The notes beneath the pieces were generated by a model that did not search any database, was not told the origin of the DNA, and saw only the letters and a program-made list of their open reading frames with translations. The translations under genes and the position numbers were made by a program. Source: Gp13-AA77 sp035946735 (lineage in GTDB: Bacteria > Acidobacteriota > Terriglobia > UBA7540). Taken from it: DNA of 64,000 bases. Location: assembly GCA_035946735.1 (NCBI GenBank), contig DASYYZ010000169.1, positions 1 to 64,000 of the forward strand. Reading direction: 5' to 3'. Below, one piece after another: positions 43,904-51,703 of the stretch; position 1 is the first letter of the stretch; each line of letters starts with the position of its first letter.

Positions 43904-45245
43904 CGCATTCAGTTCCCTGGAGCCGAACCCCGAAAACCGAACCCCGCCCATTAAACGGACAGTGCCCCAGCCGCACGTGTTCATCGAATTCCTGTCGGAA
44001 CTTCTTCACGATACTGATGGTGGGCATCGCGGCAGCGTCGCCTAGGGGGCAAAGCGATTTGCCAAGGATGTTGTAAGAGACATCCAGCGCCGTGTCCGGA
44101 TCACCCGCGAGTCCCCCGCCCCCGTGCAGCCGGTCGAGCAGCGTCTTGAGCCACGCGGTCCCTTCGCGGCACGGAATGCACCAGCCGCACGATTCGTGTG
44201 CGTAAAACTTCATGATCCGCTGGGCCACCTTCACCATGCAGGTATCTTCGTCGATCATCACGACGCCGCCCGAGCCCAGCATGGAACCGATCTTGGCCAG
44301 CGAATCGAAGTCCATGGGAACGTCAATCTCGTCTGCGGTCAGCAGCGGACAGGATGACCCGCCCGGAATGACGGACTTCAGCTTCTTGCCGCCCGGAATG
44401 CCGCCCCCTACCTCTTCAATCATACGGCGCAGCGGGAAACCCATCGGCAGTTCGTAGATGCCCGGACGATTGATGTGCCCGCTCAGGCAAAACAGCCGCG
44501 TGCCGCCGTTTTTGGGTGTTCCGAGGCCGGCAAACCACTCCGCGCCCTTCAGGATAATGTGGGGGACGTTGGCCAGAGTCTCCACGTTATTTACAATCGT
44601 CGGGCTGCCGTAAACGCCGACCACCGCCGGAAAGGGCGGCTTCACGCGCGGGTAGCCACGCAAGCCTTCGAGCGAATTCAGCAAGGCTGTTTCTTCACCG
44701 CACTCGTACGCCCCGGCGCCGGTGTGAGTACAAAGTTGGAAATCAAAACCGGACCCTAAAATATTCTTGCCCAGAAATCCGCCGTGGTAGGCTTCCGCGA
44801 GGGCGCGGTCGACGATTTCCATCAGGTATCGATATTCACCGCGCACGAAAATGTAGCCCTGCCGCGCACCGATCGCATAGCCGGCAATGATGATGCCCTC
44901 GATCATCTGGTGCGGATCGTACTCCATCAGGGGCCGATCCTTGCAGGTGGCGGGCTCGCTCTCGTCGGCGTTGCAAACCACGTATTTGGGTTTGTTGCTC
45001 TGCTTGGGCACGAAGCTCCACTTCATGCCGGTATTGAAACCCGCTCCGCCCCGCCCGCGCAGTTGCGAATTCTTCATCTCATTGATGACGGCGTCCGAGC
45101 CCATCTGAAGCGCCTTTTCCAGCGCCTTGTACCCATCATGGGCGCGATACACGTCGAGCGATGTCGAGTTCGGAAGATGAAACCGGCCGCTGATCACCTG
45201 CACTTCAAGCGGCGAGCCCTTCATCGGGTTTTCGTAATTCGACAT
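43890..45245 (-). CDS. nuoF: NADH-quinone oxidoreductase subunit F, with repeat-derived C-terminus
   Basis: 451 aa from ATG at 45245 (MSNYENPMKGSPLE); ATGs at 45296 and 45338 are alternatives overlapping nuoE. NADH/FMN site: LRGRGGAGFNTGMKWSFV, then CNADESEPATCKDR and GAGAYECGEETALLNSLEG. The 4Fe-4S N3 ligands are in SCGWCIPCREGTAW and SLCPLGD. The family C-terminus (EHVRLGHCPF) is followed here by about 19 extra residues (NGRGSVFGVRLQGTECVEE) encoded by the right inverted repeat of the inserted cassette. The 3' end overlaps the four-helix gene start by 14 bases. Confidence 0.94.
   Translation of the reverse strand: MSNYENPMKGSPLEVQVISGRFHLPNSTSLDVYRAHDGYKALEKALQMGSDAVINEMKNSQLRGRGGAGFNTGMKWSFVPKQSNKPKYVVCNADESEPATCKDRPLMEYDPHQMIEGIIIAGYAIGARQGYIFVRGEYRYLMEIVDRALAEAYHGGFLGKNILGSGFDFQLCTHTGAGAYECGEETALLNSLEGLRGYPRVKPPFPAVVGVYGSPTIVNNVETLANVPHIILKGAEWFAGLGTPKNGGTRLFCLSGHINRPGIYELPMGFPLRRMIEEVGGGIPGGKKLKSVIPGGSSCPLLTADEIDVPMDFDSLAKIGSMLGSGGVVMIDEDTCMVKVAQRIMKFYAHESCGWCIPCREGTAWLKTLLDRLHGGGGLAGDPDTALDVSYNILGKSLCPLGDAAAMPTISIVKKFRQEFDEHVRLGHCPFNGRGSVFGVRLQGTECVEEL
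43923..43941 (-). repeat. Right inverted repeat of the four-helix-bundle cassette
   Basis: CCGAACCCCGAAAACCGAA is the exact inverse of 43486-43504. It is read in frame as the end of NuoF. Confidence 0.85.
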
Positions 45246-45273
45246 TTGTGATTCCAGCGCGGCTGCCGATCCC

Positions 45274-45804
45274 TTACCGATGCTCAGTCGAGCCATTGCT
45301 AAGGGACCAGGTGTAGGAAGGCTGGCCGTGCGCGCCATCCTTCCTCAAGTCCTCGATCAGTTCGTCGATCTTCTGCGGCGTCAGATTTTCGTAAAAGTCG
45401 TAGTTCACCTGCATGGCGGGCGCACCGCAGCAAGCGCCTAGGCACTCCACTTCTTCGAGCGAAAACAGGCCATCCTGTGTAGTCTGTTTATGGCCTATGC
45501 CGAGTCGTTCCTGGCAGTGGCTGAGAATGTCCTCGCCTCCCCGGAGCAGACAGGAGACGTTGGTGCAAACCTGGAGATTGTACTTGCCGATGGGATGGCG
45601 GCGAAGCATCGAGTAGTATCCGATGTCTTCAATTACTTCGATGGGTCTCACTTCCACGCGCCGGGCAATCTCCTCAATAGCTTCGTCAGTGATGTAGCCG
45701 ATCTCGTCCTGGGAAAAGAGCAGCAGCGGCACAATCGCGGACCGCTTGACCGGATAACGGGCGATGACTTCGTCGAACTTTTTATACAACGTGTCGGATA
45801 GCAT
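45274..45804 (-). CDS. nuoE: NADH-quinone oxidoreductase subunit E
   Basis: 176 aa. A thioredoxin-like 2Fe-2S domain with ligands in VCTNVSCLLRGG and ECLGACCGAP (cluster N1a). The N-terminal helical part (PVKRSAIVPLLLFSQDEIGYI) is standard. It forms the NADH module with NuoF. The last residues overlap alternative upstream starts of nuoF. A stutter inverted repeat separates it from nuoD. Confidence 0.95.
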   Translation of the reverse strand: MLSDTLYKKFDEVIARYPVKRSAIVPLLLFSQDEIGYITDEAIEEIARRVEVRPIEVIEDIGYYSMLRRHPIGKYNLQVCTNVSCLLRGGEDILSHCQERLGIGHKQTTQDGLFSLEEVECLGACCGAPAMQVNYDFYENLTPQKIDELIEDLRKDGAHGQPSYTWSLSNGSTEHR

Positions 45805-45811
45805 GATTGTG

Positions 45812-45887
45812 GTTCTTGGTCCTTAGTCATTTGTCCTTCGCCGGATAGCCGACGACAGCACCCGTCAAAGGACAAGGGACCAAGAAC
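45812..45887. repeat. Stuttering inverted repeat between nuoD and nuoE
   Basis: GTTCTTGGTCC (45812-45822) and GGACCAAGAAC (45877-45887) are perfect 11-bp inverse arms. Inside, TTGTCCTT (45831-45838) and AAGGACAA (45868-45875) pair in turn, so each arm repeats a TTGGTCCTT-like word. It fills the 92-bp gap. Confidence 0.8.
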
Positions 45888-45896
45888 AAAGGACGC

Positions 45897-47093
45897 CTAT
45901 CGATCAATTTCCCCCAAGACCACGTCGATACTGCCGATACACGCCACCACGTCCGCGATCAGCCTGCCTTCGATCATCTTGGGAAGCGCCTGCAAATTGG
46001 CGAACGAGGGTGCGCGAACGTGACAACGGAAAGGCCGCGGCGATCCATCACTGACCATATAAAAGCCCAACTCTCCGCGGGGCGATTCGATCGATTGATA
46101 GACCTCGCCGACCGGCGGGTGGAAACCTTCGGTTACAATCTTGAAATGATAGATCAAGGCCTCAATCGAGGTCTTCATGCTGTCGCGTTCCGGCATCACG
46201 ATATGCGGAGCATTGGCCTTCACCGGGCCTTCGGGAAGCCCATCGATGGCCTGCCGGATGATTTTGACGGACTCCCGCATCTCTGCGATACGCACGAGAT
46301 AGCGCGCGTAAACGTCGCCTTCAGAGCGCGTGGGAACGTCGAAAGTAAACTTGTCGTAGCTCGAATAGGGCTCGGCCTTGCGCACGTCCCACTTGACGCC
46401 TGAGCCGCGCAGCGAAGGACCCGACACTCCGTAGGCCACGGCGTCCGCGGCCGATAAGGCTCCGACTCCTTGCGTGCGCCGCAGCCAGATGGGATTCCTG
46501 GTAAGAAGCCCCTCGTACTCGTCCACACGCCCGGGGAACTTTTTCAGGAATTTCTCCACGCGGTCCAGCCAGCCTAGCGGCGGCTCGAGCGCCAATCCGC
46601 CGATGCGGAAATAGCTGGTCATCATGCGCTGGCCGCCCACCATCTCGAAGATGCGCAGGATGTCCTCGCGCTCGCGGAAGCAGTAGAGAAACACGGACAT
46701 GGCGCCGATGTCGATGGCGTGCGTACCGAGCCACACCAGGTGGCTCTGGATACGGGTCAATTCCGTGAGAATCACGCGCACGAATTGGGCCTTGGCGGGG
46801 ATCTCCAACTCCAGCAGCTTTTCCGTCGTCAGGCAGAAGCCCAGGTTGTTGGAGAGTGGCGCCAGATAATCCATCCGATCCGTCAAGGTAATGTCCTGCG
46901 AATAGGTGAGACGCTCGAAGGATTTTTCGAAGCCGGTGTGCAGATAACCGATATCGTAGATGGCCCGCACCACCGTTTCCCCGTCGAGCTCGAGCACCAG
47001 CCTGAGCACCCCGTGCGTGGAGGGATGCTGCGGCCCCATGCTGAGCACCACGCGCTCTTCCTGGCCCGCAACTCGCTCCAGCGTGACTGGCAT
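45897..47093 (-). CDS. nuoD: NADH-quinone oxidoreductase subunit D
   Basis: 398 aa from ATG at 47093, which overlaps the nuoC stop by one base (TAATG). The 49-kDa subunit hallmarks are present: MGPQHPSTHGVLRLVLELDGE, DIGYLHTGFEKSFE, YLAPLSNNLGF and the C-terminal ESPRGELGFYMVSDGSPRPFRCHVRAPSF, IGSIDVVLGEIDR. It shapes the quinone site together with NuoB, which is absent here. Confidence 0.96.
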   Translation of the reverse strand: MPVTLERVAGQEERVVLSMGPQHPSTHGVLRLVLELDGETVVRAIYDIGYLHTGFEKSFERLTYSQDITLTDRMDYLAPLSNNLGFCLTTEKLLELEIPAKAQFVRVILTELTRIQSHLVWLGTHAIDIGAMSVFLYCFREREDILRIFEMVGGQRMMTSYFRIGGLALEPPLGWLDRVEKFLKKFPGRVDEYEGLLTRNPIWLRRTQGVGALSAADAVAYGVSGPSLRGSGVKWDVRKAEPYSSYDKFTFDVPTRSEGDVYARYLVRIAEMRESVKIIRQAIDGLPEGPVKANAPHIVMPERDSMKTSIEALIYHFKIVTEGFHPPVGEVYQSIESPRGELGFYMVSDGSPRPFRCHVRAPSFANLQALPKMIEGRLIADVVACIGSIDVVLGEIDR

Positions 47094-47569
47094 TAACGGT
47101 ATCCCTCGGTCGGATAGTCCTTGCGGAGCGGGTAACCTTCCCAATCCTCCGGCAACAAAATCCGAACCATAAACGGATGACCCTCGAAATGGATTCCGAA
47201 AAGGTCAAACACTTCCCGCTCGAAGGCGTTCGCCCCCGGCCACACGGGAACCATCGAATCCACGCGCGGATCATCGCCCGGAAGACGCACTTTGAGCCTC
47301 AGGCGCTGGTTCCGCTCGATGGAATAGAGATGGTACACGGTCTCGAAACGCGGCTCGTTCGGATAATGATCGAGGGCGGTGAGATCAGAGAGGAAACCAA
47401 AGTTCAAACTCTTCTCCTCGCGCAGAAAATCCGCCACTCCGCGCAAGGTTGCGGCCTTGACCCACAGCGTTAACTCACCGCGAAACGATTGAGAATCTTC
47501 CAAAGCGTCGGGAGCAAACTCTCGAAGCTTCTCGACCACCGGCGATAAACTATTGAGGTCAGTACTCAT
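47093..47569 (-). CDS. nuoC: NADH-quinone oxidoreductase subunit C
   Basis: 158 aa from ATG at 47569 (MSTDLNSLSPVVEKL). The 30-kDa subunit signature ERDVFDLFGI-like sequence appears as AFEREVFDLFGIHFEGHPFMVRILLPEDWEGYPLRKDYP. It is separate from NuoD and coupled to it by a one-base overlap. The upstream gap to nuoA is 116 bp; nuoB, expected here, is missing. Confidence 0.95.
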   Translation of the reverse strand: MSTDLNSLSPVVEKLREFAPDALEDSQSFRGELTLWVKAATLRGVADFLREEKSLNFGFLSDLTALDHYPNEPRFETVYHLYSIERNQRLRLKVRLPGDDPRVDSMVPVWPGANAFEREVFDLFGIHFEGHPFMVRILLPEDWEGYPLRKDYPTEGYR

Positions 47570-47685
47570 AAACAAGCGTCCGCTTGGCAACCCGAAGGTC
47601 GTGACGACCGGTACCTGAAACTGAGGGCTTTCTAAACCCCGGATCGGGCTAGCATACGGTCGGGGATTGCAGGGACGGAACTCCG

Positions 47686-48045
47686 TCAGCGGGTCCAGTC
47701 CAAGGCGCCTTTTTTCCAGACGTACAGATAACCAACCAGCAGGATCACAATATAAAGGAACATCTCAAAGAAGCCGAACCACTTGAGCTCTTTCGAAACC
47801 ACGGCCCAGGGATAAAGAAAAACCGCCTCGACGTCAAAAAGGATAAAGAGCATCCCGACGAGGTAGAAACTGACCGAAAAGCGTCCTCGCGCGTCACCCA
47901 CCGGCGGACTGCCGCATTCATATGGGCCGAGTTTGGCGCGCGTGGGAGGCTTCCTGCCAACGAAAGCGGATAGTCCGATGATGATCGAGGCCAGACCCGC
48001 CACAATCACAAATTGAATTAAGATTGGAATGTAAGGCCGAAGCAT
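47686..48045 (-). CDS. nuoA: NADH-quinone oxidoreductase subunit A
   Basis: 119 aa, three membrane helices. The conserved loop YECGSPPVGDARGRFSVSFYLVGMLFILFDVEAVFLYPWA is complete, including the Glu and Asp residues near the quinone channel. It is the first gene of the nuo operon. The region upstream of 48045 should hold the operon promoter; none was clearly recognised. Confidence 0.96.
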   Translation of the reverse strand: MLRPYIPILIQFVIVAGLASIIIGLSAFVGRKPPTRAKLGPYECGSPPVGDARGRFSVSFYLVGMLFILFDVEAVFLYPWAVVSKELKWFGFFEMFLYIVILLVGYLYVWKKGALDWTR

Positions 48046-48210
48046 CAGTCCATGACCGCCAATGTGTGTGCCTTCTAAGAACCCAGTATCAGAGTCCGCA
48101 AATCAGCGTGTCAAGTTTTTTCTCCCTGCCCGCTTTGAAATCGACACCGGAACCAATCGTCATGCGATTGAATGCGCCGCTCCCTTCAGTTTCGTTTGCC
48201 GGAGGTGCGA

Positions 48211-48453
48211 TTGATTGTTATTTCGCTGAACGGAGAGTCTCGTGAAGTGCCCCTGAACCTTAGCTTGCAATCGTTGCTCGCCTGGCTCAACCTGCCGGCG
48301 GAGCGCGTTGCGGTGGAACGTAATCTCGAGATTGTGCCCAGGCGGCTCTGGGCCGCAACAACGATTTTGGCTGGCGACCGCCTGGAGGTAGTTCATTTTG
48401 TGGGCGGCGGTCACCTGGGCGCCTTGCCCCGAAGCACTCGCCGATTAACTTAG
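48211..48453 (+). CDS. thiS: ThiS-like sulfur carrier protein with a C-terminal extension
   Basis: 80 aa from TTG at 48211, with GGAGGT (48201-48206) well placed upstream; the longer ATG at 48172 adds a non-conserved leader. The ubiquitin-like fold is recognisable (VISLNGESREVP, SLQSLLAWLNLPAERVAVERNLEIVPR, LAGDRLEVVHFVGGG). ThiS carries sulfur as a thiocarboxylate on a C-terminal Gly-Gly for thiazole synthesis. Here GGG is followed by 13 more residues (HLGALPRSTRRLT), so it must be trimmed or is non-functional. No other thiamine gene is adjacent. Confidence 0.75.
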   Translation: MIVISLNGESREVPLNLSLQSLLAWLNLPAERVAVERNLEIVPRRLWAATTILAGDRLEVVHFVGGGHLGALPRSTRRLT

Positions 48454-48578
48454 TCCAAGCGGGTGTTCTCCGCATTTTTGGCCGGTTGGAGAACTCATGC
48501 GGTATAACTAATCTGTTACAAAAATAAAGTGCAATCGAGTACTTGTTTCATTTTTGTCAACCATGTTACATTTGCGAC

Positions 48579-48764
48579 ATGAAAAACCCAGTGTGCACAT
48601 TTTGCGGATCCTCAAAGAGCGTCCGATCACCGAGCGGCGAGCACCTCCTTTGTGTCAGCTGCCAACACATCATTGTGGTGAACCCGGCCCGCAAGATGCC
48701 CCCTCGTCCTGCCGGCAACAAGCGCGGCCGTGCCAAGGCGGCGTCCGCATCGCAAGCGCGCTAA
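48579..48764 (+). CDS. Small zinc-ribbon protein
   Basis: 61 aa from ATG at 48579. Two CxxC pairs (CTFCGSS and CVSCQHI, 18 residues apart) form a probable zinc ribbon, followed by a basic Ala/Arg/Lys tail. No clear Shine-Dalgarno is seen. The upstream DNA is unusually AT-rich (48500-48570), consistent with a promoter. Function unknown; a nucleic-acid role would fit the basic tail. Confidence 0.5.
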   Translation: MKNPVCTFCGSSKSVRSPSGEHLLCVSCQHIIVVNPARKMPPRPAGNKRGRAKAASASQAR

Positions 48765-48806
48765 GTTCTCCCGAACACGACTTGTATTGGGCGAGGGCGC
48801 CATTTT

Positions 48807-48827
48807 CGCGAGCAGCCATTGCTCGCG
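48807..48827. repeat. 8-bp hairpin between convergent genes
   Basis: CGCGAGCA and TGCTCGCG are perfect inverse arms with a 5-base loop, in the gap between the zinc-ribbon gene and the TIM-barrel gene. There is no T run after the stem on either strand, so a rho-independent terminator is not claimed. Confidence 0.5.
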
Positions 48828-48848
48828 GCTCCTGCGGGGGATCGCGCC

Positions 48849-49775
48849 TTAGGTGGCGTGGCGGCCGGCTTCGAGAGCCATTTCGCGCGCGGCTCTAAGG
48901 CCCTGGACGGCATCTCCGGTGGGATGGAACTCCATCGCCACATAACGGTCATAGCCCAGTTCCACCATCTTCTTGTAGATATTCGCGAAATTGATCTCGC
49001 CGGTTCCCGGATCGTGCCGTCCTGGCACGTCGGCGATATGGAAGAGGTCGACCAAAGCGATATTCTTTTGCATCTTCTCGATCAAATTCCCTTCTGATAT
49101 CTGCTCGTGAAAAAAGTCGTAGAGAAATCTCACCTGCGGGTGGTTCACTTCCTTGATCACCTCGAAGCCTTCCGCGACGGAGGTCAGGAAGTACTTTGGG
49201 TTCTCCTCGGGATCGATGTTCTCCAGAAGAATTTTGACGCCCCGGCCTTCCACGAGCGCTGCGGCTCTCTTCAACCCTTCCACACAGCTCGCGTGCTGAT
49301 CCTCGTGACTGAGTCCCGGGACCTTATCACCGGTGAGGACGATCAATGCCGGGCACTCAAGTTTCTCCATCACCGGCAGCATATCCTTGACGTCACCGAG
49401 AAAGGCATCCCGCTCCGCCGGGTTGGCCAGGCTGTGTTCCACCCCGGCCGTGGCGTCGAATCGCATGCCCAGGCGCTGCTTTGTTTGCGCAGCATTCCGG
49501 TAGTCCTGCTCCGACCAATGTTTGAATTCGCCCACCAATTCCACGTTCCTGTAGCCGGCGCTTGCCACCTTCTCGAGACGCTGCTCAAACGGCAGCTTTG
49601 TAAAGACGGTCCAGAGCATCACGGACAACTTAAAGGGAATCGCGGAATCGGTGTCGGCTGGAGCGCCGCCTGGGCCAGGCTGAAGCAGAGCGCGCGCATC
49701 AGCGGCGGACCCTGCGAGCGCGCTCCCAGCAACCGCGCCCAGCGCGGCCTTTCGAGTAAAGTCCCGCCGGTTCAT
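48849..49775 (-). CDS. Tat-exported sugar isomerase/epimerase (xylose-isomerase-like TIM barrel)
   Basis: 308 aa from ATG at 49775, overlapping the GMC oxidoreductase stop as ATGA. The Tat signal is NRRDFTRKAALGAVAGSALAG. The barrel resembles hydroxypyruvate isomerase: VELVGEFKHW, ILLENIDPEENP, VRFLYDFFHEQISEGN, LFHIADVPGRHDPGTGEINF and YVAMEFHPTGDA, containing the Glu/Asp/His metal ligands. Being exported together with a GMC dehydrogenase, it may act on an oxidised (3-keto) sugar or glycoside in the periplasm. That role is inferred from context. Confidence 0.85.
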   Translation of the reverse strand: MNRRDFTRKAALGAVAGSALAGSAADARALLQPGPGGAPADTDSAIPFKLSVMLWTVFTKLPFEQRLEKVASAGYRNVELVGEFKHWSEQDYRNAAQTKQRLGMRFDATAGVEHSLANPAERDAFLGDVKDMLPVMEKLECPALIVLTGDKVPGLSHEDQHASCVEGLKRAAALVEGRGVKILLENIDPEENPKYFLTSVAEGFEVIKEVNHPQVRFLYDFFHEQISEGNLIEKMQKNIALVDLFHIADVPGRHDPGTGEINFANIYKKMVELGYDRYVAMEFHPTGDAVQGLRAAREMALEAGRHAT

Positions 49776-51463
49776 GAGAGTTCTCCTTTGCCCGCCTGCT
49801 TCACGAGATAATCGCACCCGCGGCAGACGAGCGCCATCATGGTCAAGGTCGGGTTCTGGTTGCCGATGCTCACAAACCCGCTGCCATCGAGCACGAACAG
49901 GTTCTTCACGTCGTGAGCCTGGCCAAACTTGTTGAGCACCGATTTCTTGGGATCGTTGCCCATGCGCGCCACGCCGCATTCGTGGATGGCATGTCCGAAG
50001 GGGCTGATTTTGGATTCCACACTGATGTTCTTGGCGCCGGCCGCTTCCAGCATTTCAGCAGCATCGGTAGCCATCTGCTTTCCCATCTTCTGCTCGTTCT
50101 CCCCGTATGCAGCGTTGAAGTGCAAGGCCGGAACTCCCCAGGCGTCCACCACGTTCTTGTCGAGCTCGCAATAATTTTCAAAGCGTGGCAGGCACTCGCC
50201 GAAGCCTCCGATTCCTGCTCCGTACGCGCCGTGGCGTACCTTGGCTTTGAAGCTGCGGCCGTAGCCCTCGGACCCGTAGTTCCACCCTGAATCCGCGCCG
50301 CCCTGGTATCCGTAGCCGCGAATGAAATCCGGATGGCGGTCGGTGACGTTGCGGAAGCGGATCACGTAGATGCCGTTGGGGCGCCGCGGCGGCCCTTCCC
50401 AGGGGCGTGGATCGATGCCCGGCAATTCACCCGAGGCGCCGAAGCCCGTAACATGATCCATCAGGTAGTGACCAAGGACGCCGCTCGAGTTGGCGAGGCC
50501 GCCCGGGAATTGCCGATTCGACGAGTTCAGCATGATGCGGCAGGATTCGAGCGATTGCGCGCACAGCACAACGACCTTACCCTGCAGCTCGCGCGATTGC
50601 CGCGTCAGCCGGTGGATGTAGTGAACTCCGGTCGCCTTGGTGGCGGCAGAATCCATCGTCACCTGGCTCACCACCGCGTCGGTAAAAAGGGTCAGCCGTC
50701 CGGTGGCTTGGGCGGCGGCAATGGTTGTGGTGGGACTGTTGAAGTAGGAGTGCGTGGTGCAACCGCGCTCGCACGGACCGCAATAATGGCACGGAGCCCG
50801 GCCGTTCAACGGCGCGGTCAAATTGGCCGTGCGCCCGATCGTAATCGTGCGTCCAAATTTCGCTTTCGCAGTGCGGCGCAGCAGCAATTCGCCGCAACTC
50901 ATCGGCATGGCCGGCTGGAACTGCCCGTCCGGAAGCTGCGGCACGCCCTCAGCGGCGCCGCTGATGCCGACGAATCTCTCCGCTTTGTCGTACCACGGAG
51001 CAAGCTCCTCATAACTGAGCGGCCAGTCCTCGCCGAAGCCGTCGTGGCTGGCGGCTTTGAAATCAAGATTGCTCAGCCGGTAGCTTTGCCGGCCCCACAC
51101 GAGCGACCGCCCTCCCAGAATGCGGGCTCGAAACCAGTTGAAAGGCTTGCCCGGCTCCGTCGTGTAGGGGCTTTCGTAATCGTTCACGAACCAGTCATAG
51201 TTGTACTCCATGCACGCGTAGCAGCGAGTCTGGATCGGCCGGGTTCGCGTAATCTCGGGTGAAAAGCCGCGGTACTTGATCTGATAGGGAGCCAGGTGCT
51301 CGGTAAAGTCTTTTTCCGGAACCAGCATCCGCCCGGCTTCGACAAGCGCCACGCGCAAGCCCGCTTCGGTGAGCTCTTTGGCTGCCCAGCCGCCCGTGGC
51401 TCCCGATCCTACTACGATGGCGTCGAATGTCTCCGTCGAACCCTTTTGTGAGTGGCCTTGCAC
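49772..51463 (-). CDS. GMC-family FAD oxidoreductase (large subunit of a Tat-linked sugar dehydrogenase)
   Basis: 563 aa from GTG at 51463, preceded by GAGGAGG; the ATG at 51484 has no ribosome site. The FAD-binding Rossmann motif is DAIVVGSGATGGWAAKELTEAG. The C-terminal GMC part has FGHAIHECGVARMGNDPKKSVLNKFGQAHDVKNLFVLDGSGFVSIGNQNPTLTMMAL, with the catalytic His/Asn pair. A CHYCGPCERGC segment is cysteine-rich. It lacks its own signal; in relatives it is co-exported with the Tat-bearing subunit 3, here encoded divergently 240 bp away. Probable glucoside/sugar dehydrogenase; the substrate is unknown. Confidence 0.9.
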   Translation of the reverse strand: MQGHSQKGSTETFDAIVVGSGATGGWAAKELTEAGLRVALVEAGRMLVPEKDFTEHLAPYQIKYRGFSPEITRTRPIQTRCYACMEYNYDWFVNDYESPYTTEPGKPFNWFRARILGGRSLVWGRQSYRLSNLDFKAASHDGFGEDWPLSYEELAPWYDKAERFVGISGAAEGVPQLPDGQFQPAMPMSCGELLLRRTAKAKFGRTITIGRTANLTAPLNGRAPCHYCGPCERGCTTHSYFNSPTTTIAAAQATGRLTLFTDAVVSQVTMDSAATKATGVHYIHRLTRQSRELQGKVVVLCAQSLESCRIMLNSSNRQFPGGLANSSGVLGHYLMDHVTGFGASGELPGIDPRPWEGPPRRPNGIYVIRFRNVTDRHPDFIRGYGYQGGADSGWNYGSEGYGRSFKAKVRHGAYGAGIGGFGECLPRFENYCELDKNVVDAWGVPALHFNAAYGENEQKMGKQMATDAAEMLEAAGAKNISVESKISPFGHAIHECGVARMGNDPKKSVLNKFGQAHDVKNLFVLDGSGFVSIGNQNPTLTMMALVCRGCDYLVKQAGKGELS

Positions 51464-51703
51464 GAATGGCCTCCTCAATCGCACTGGTTTAGCAAAGGAG
51501 CGAGCTCAAGTCCAGCGCCCACTACTCGCGGCACTCTGCCGGACGCTGTATGATACTCCCACTTGACGTTGACCGGCGCAGCTTTTTGCCACTACGGCGC
51601 GCAGTCGCGATTCGCCGTTCACCCACGTAAGTCTGCCCGGAGCGTGTTAGAATGGGCGCGGTTGCTCGCCGGACCAGCGCTGGGAGTCCCGAAGGGAGTA
51701 CCC

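Noticed and set aside
48807..48827. Hairpin as a rho-independent terminator
   Set aside because: The stem is good, but no T run follows on either strand.
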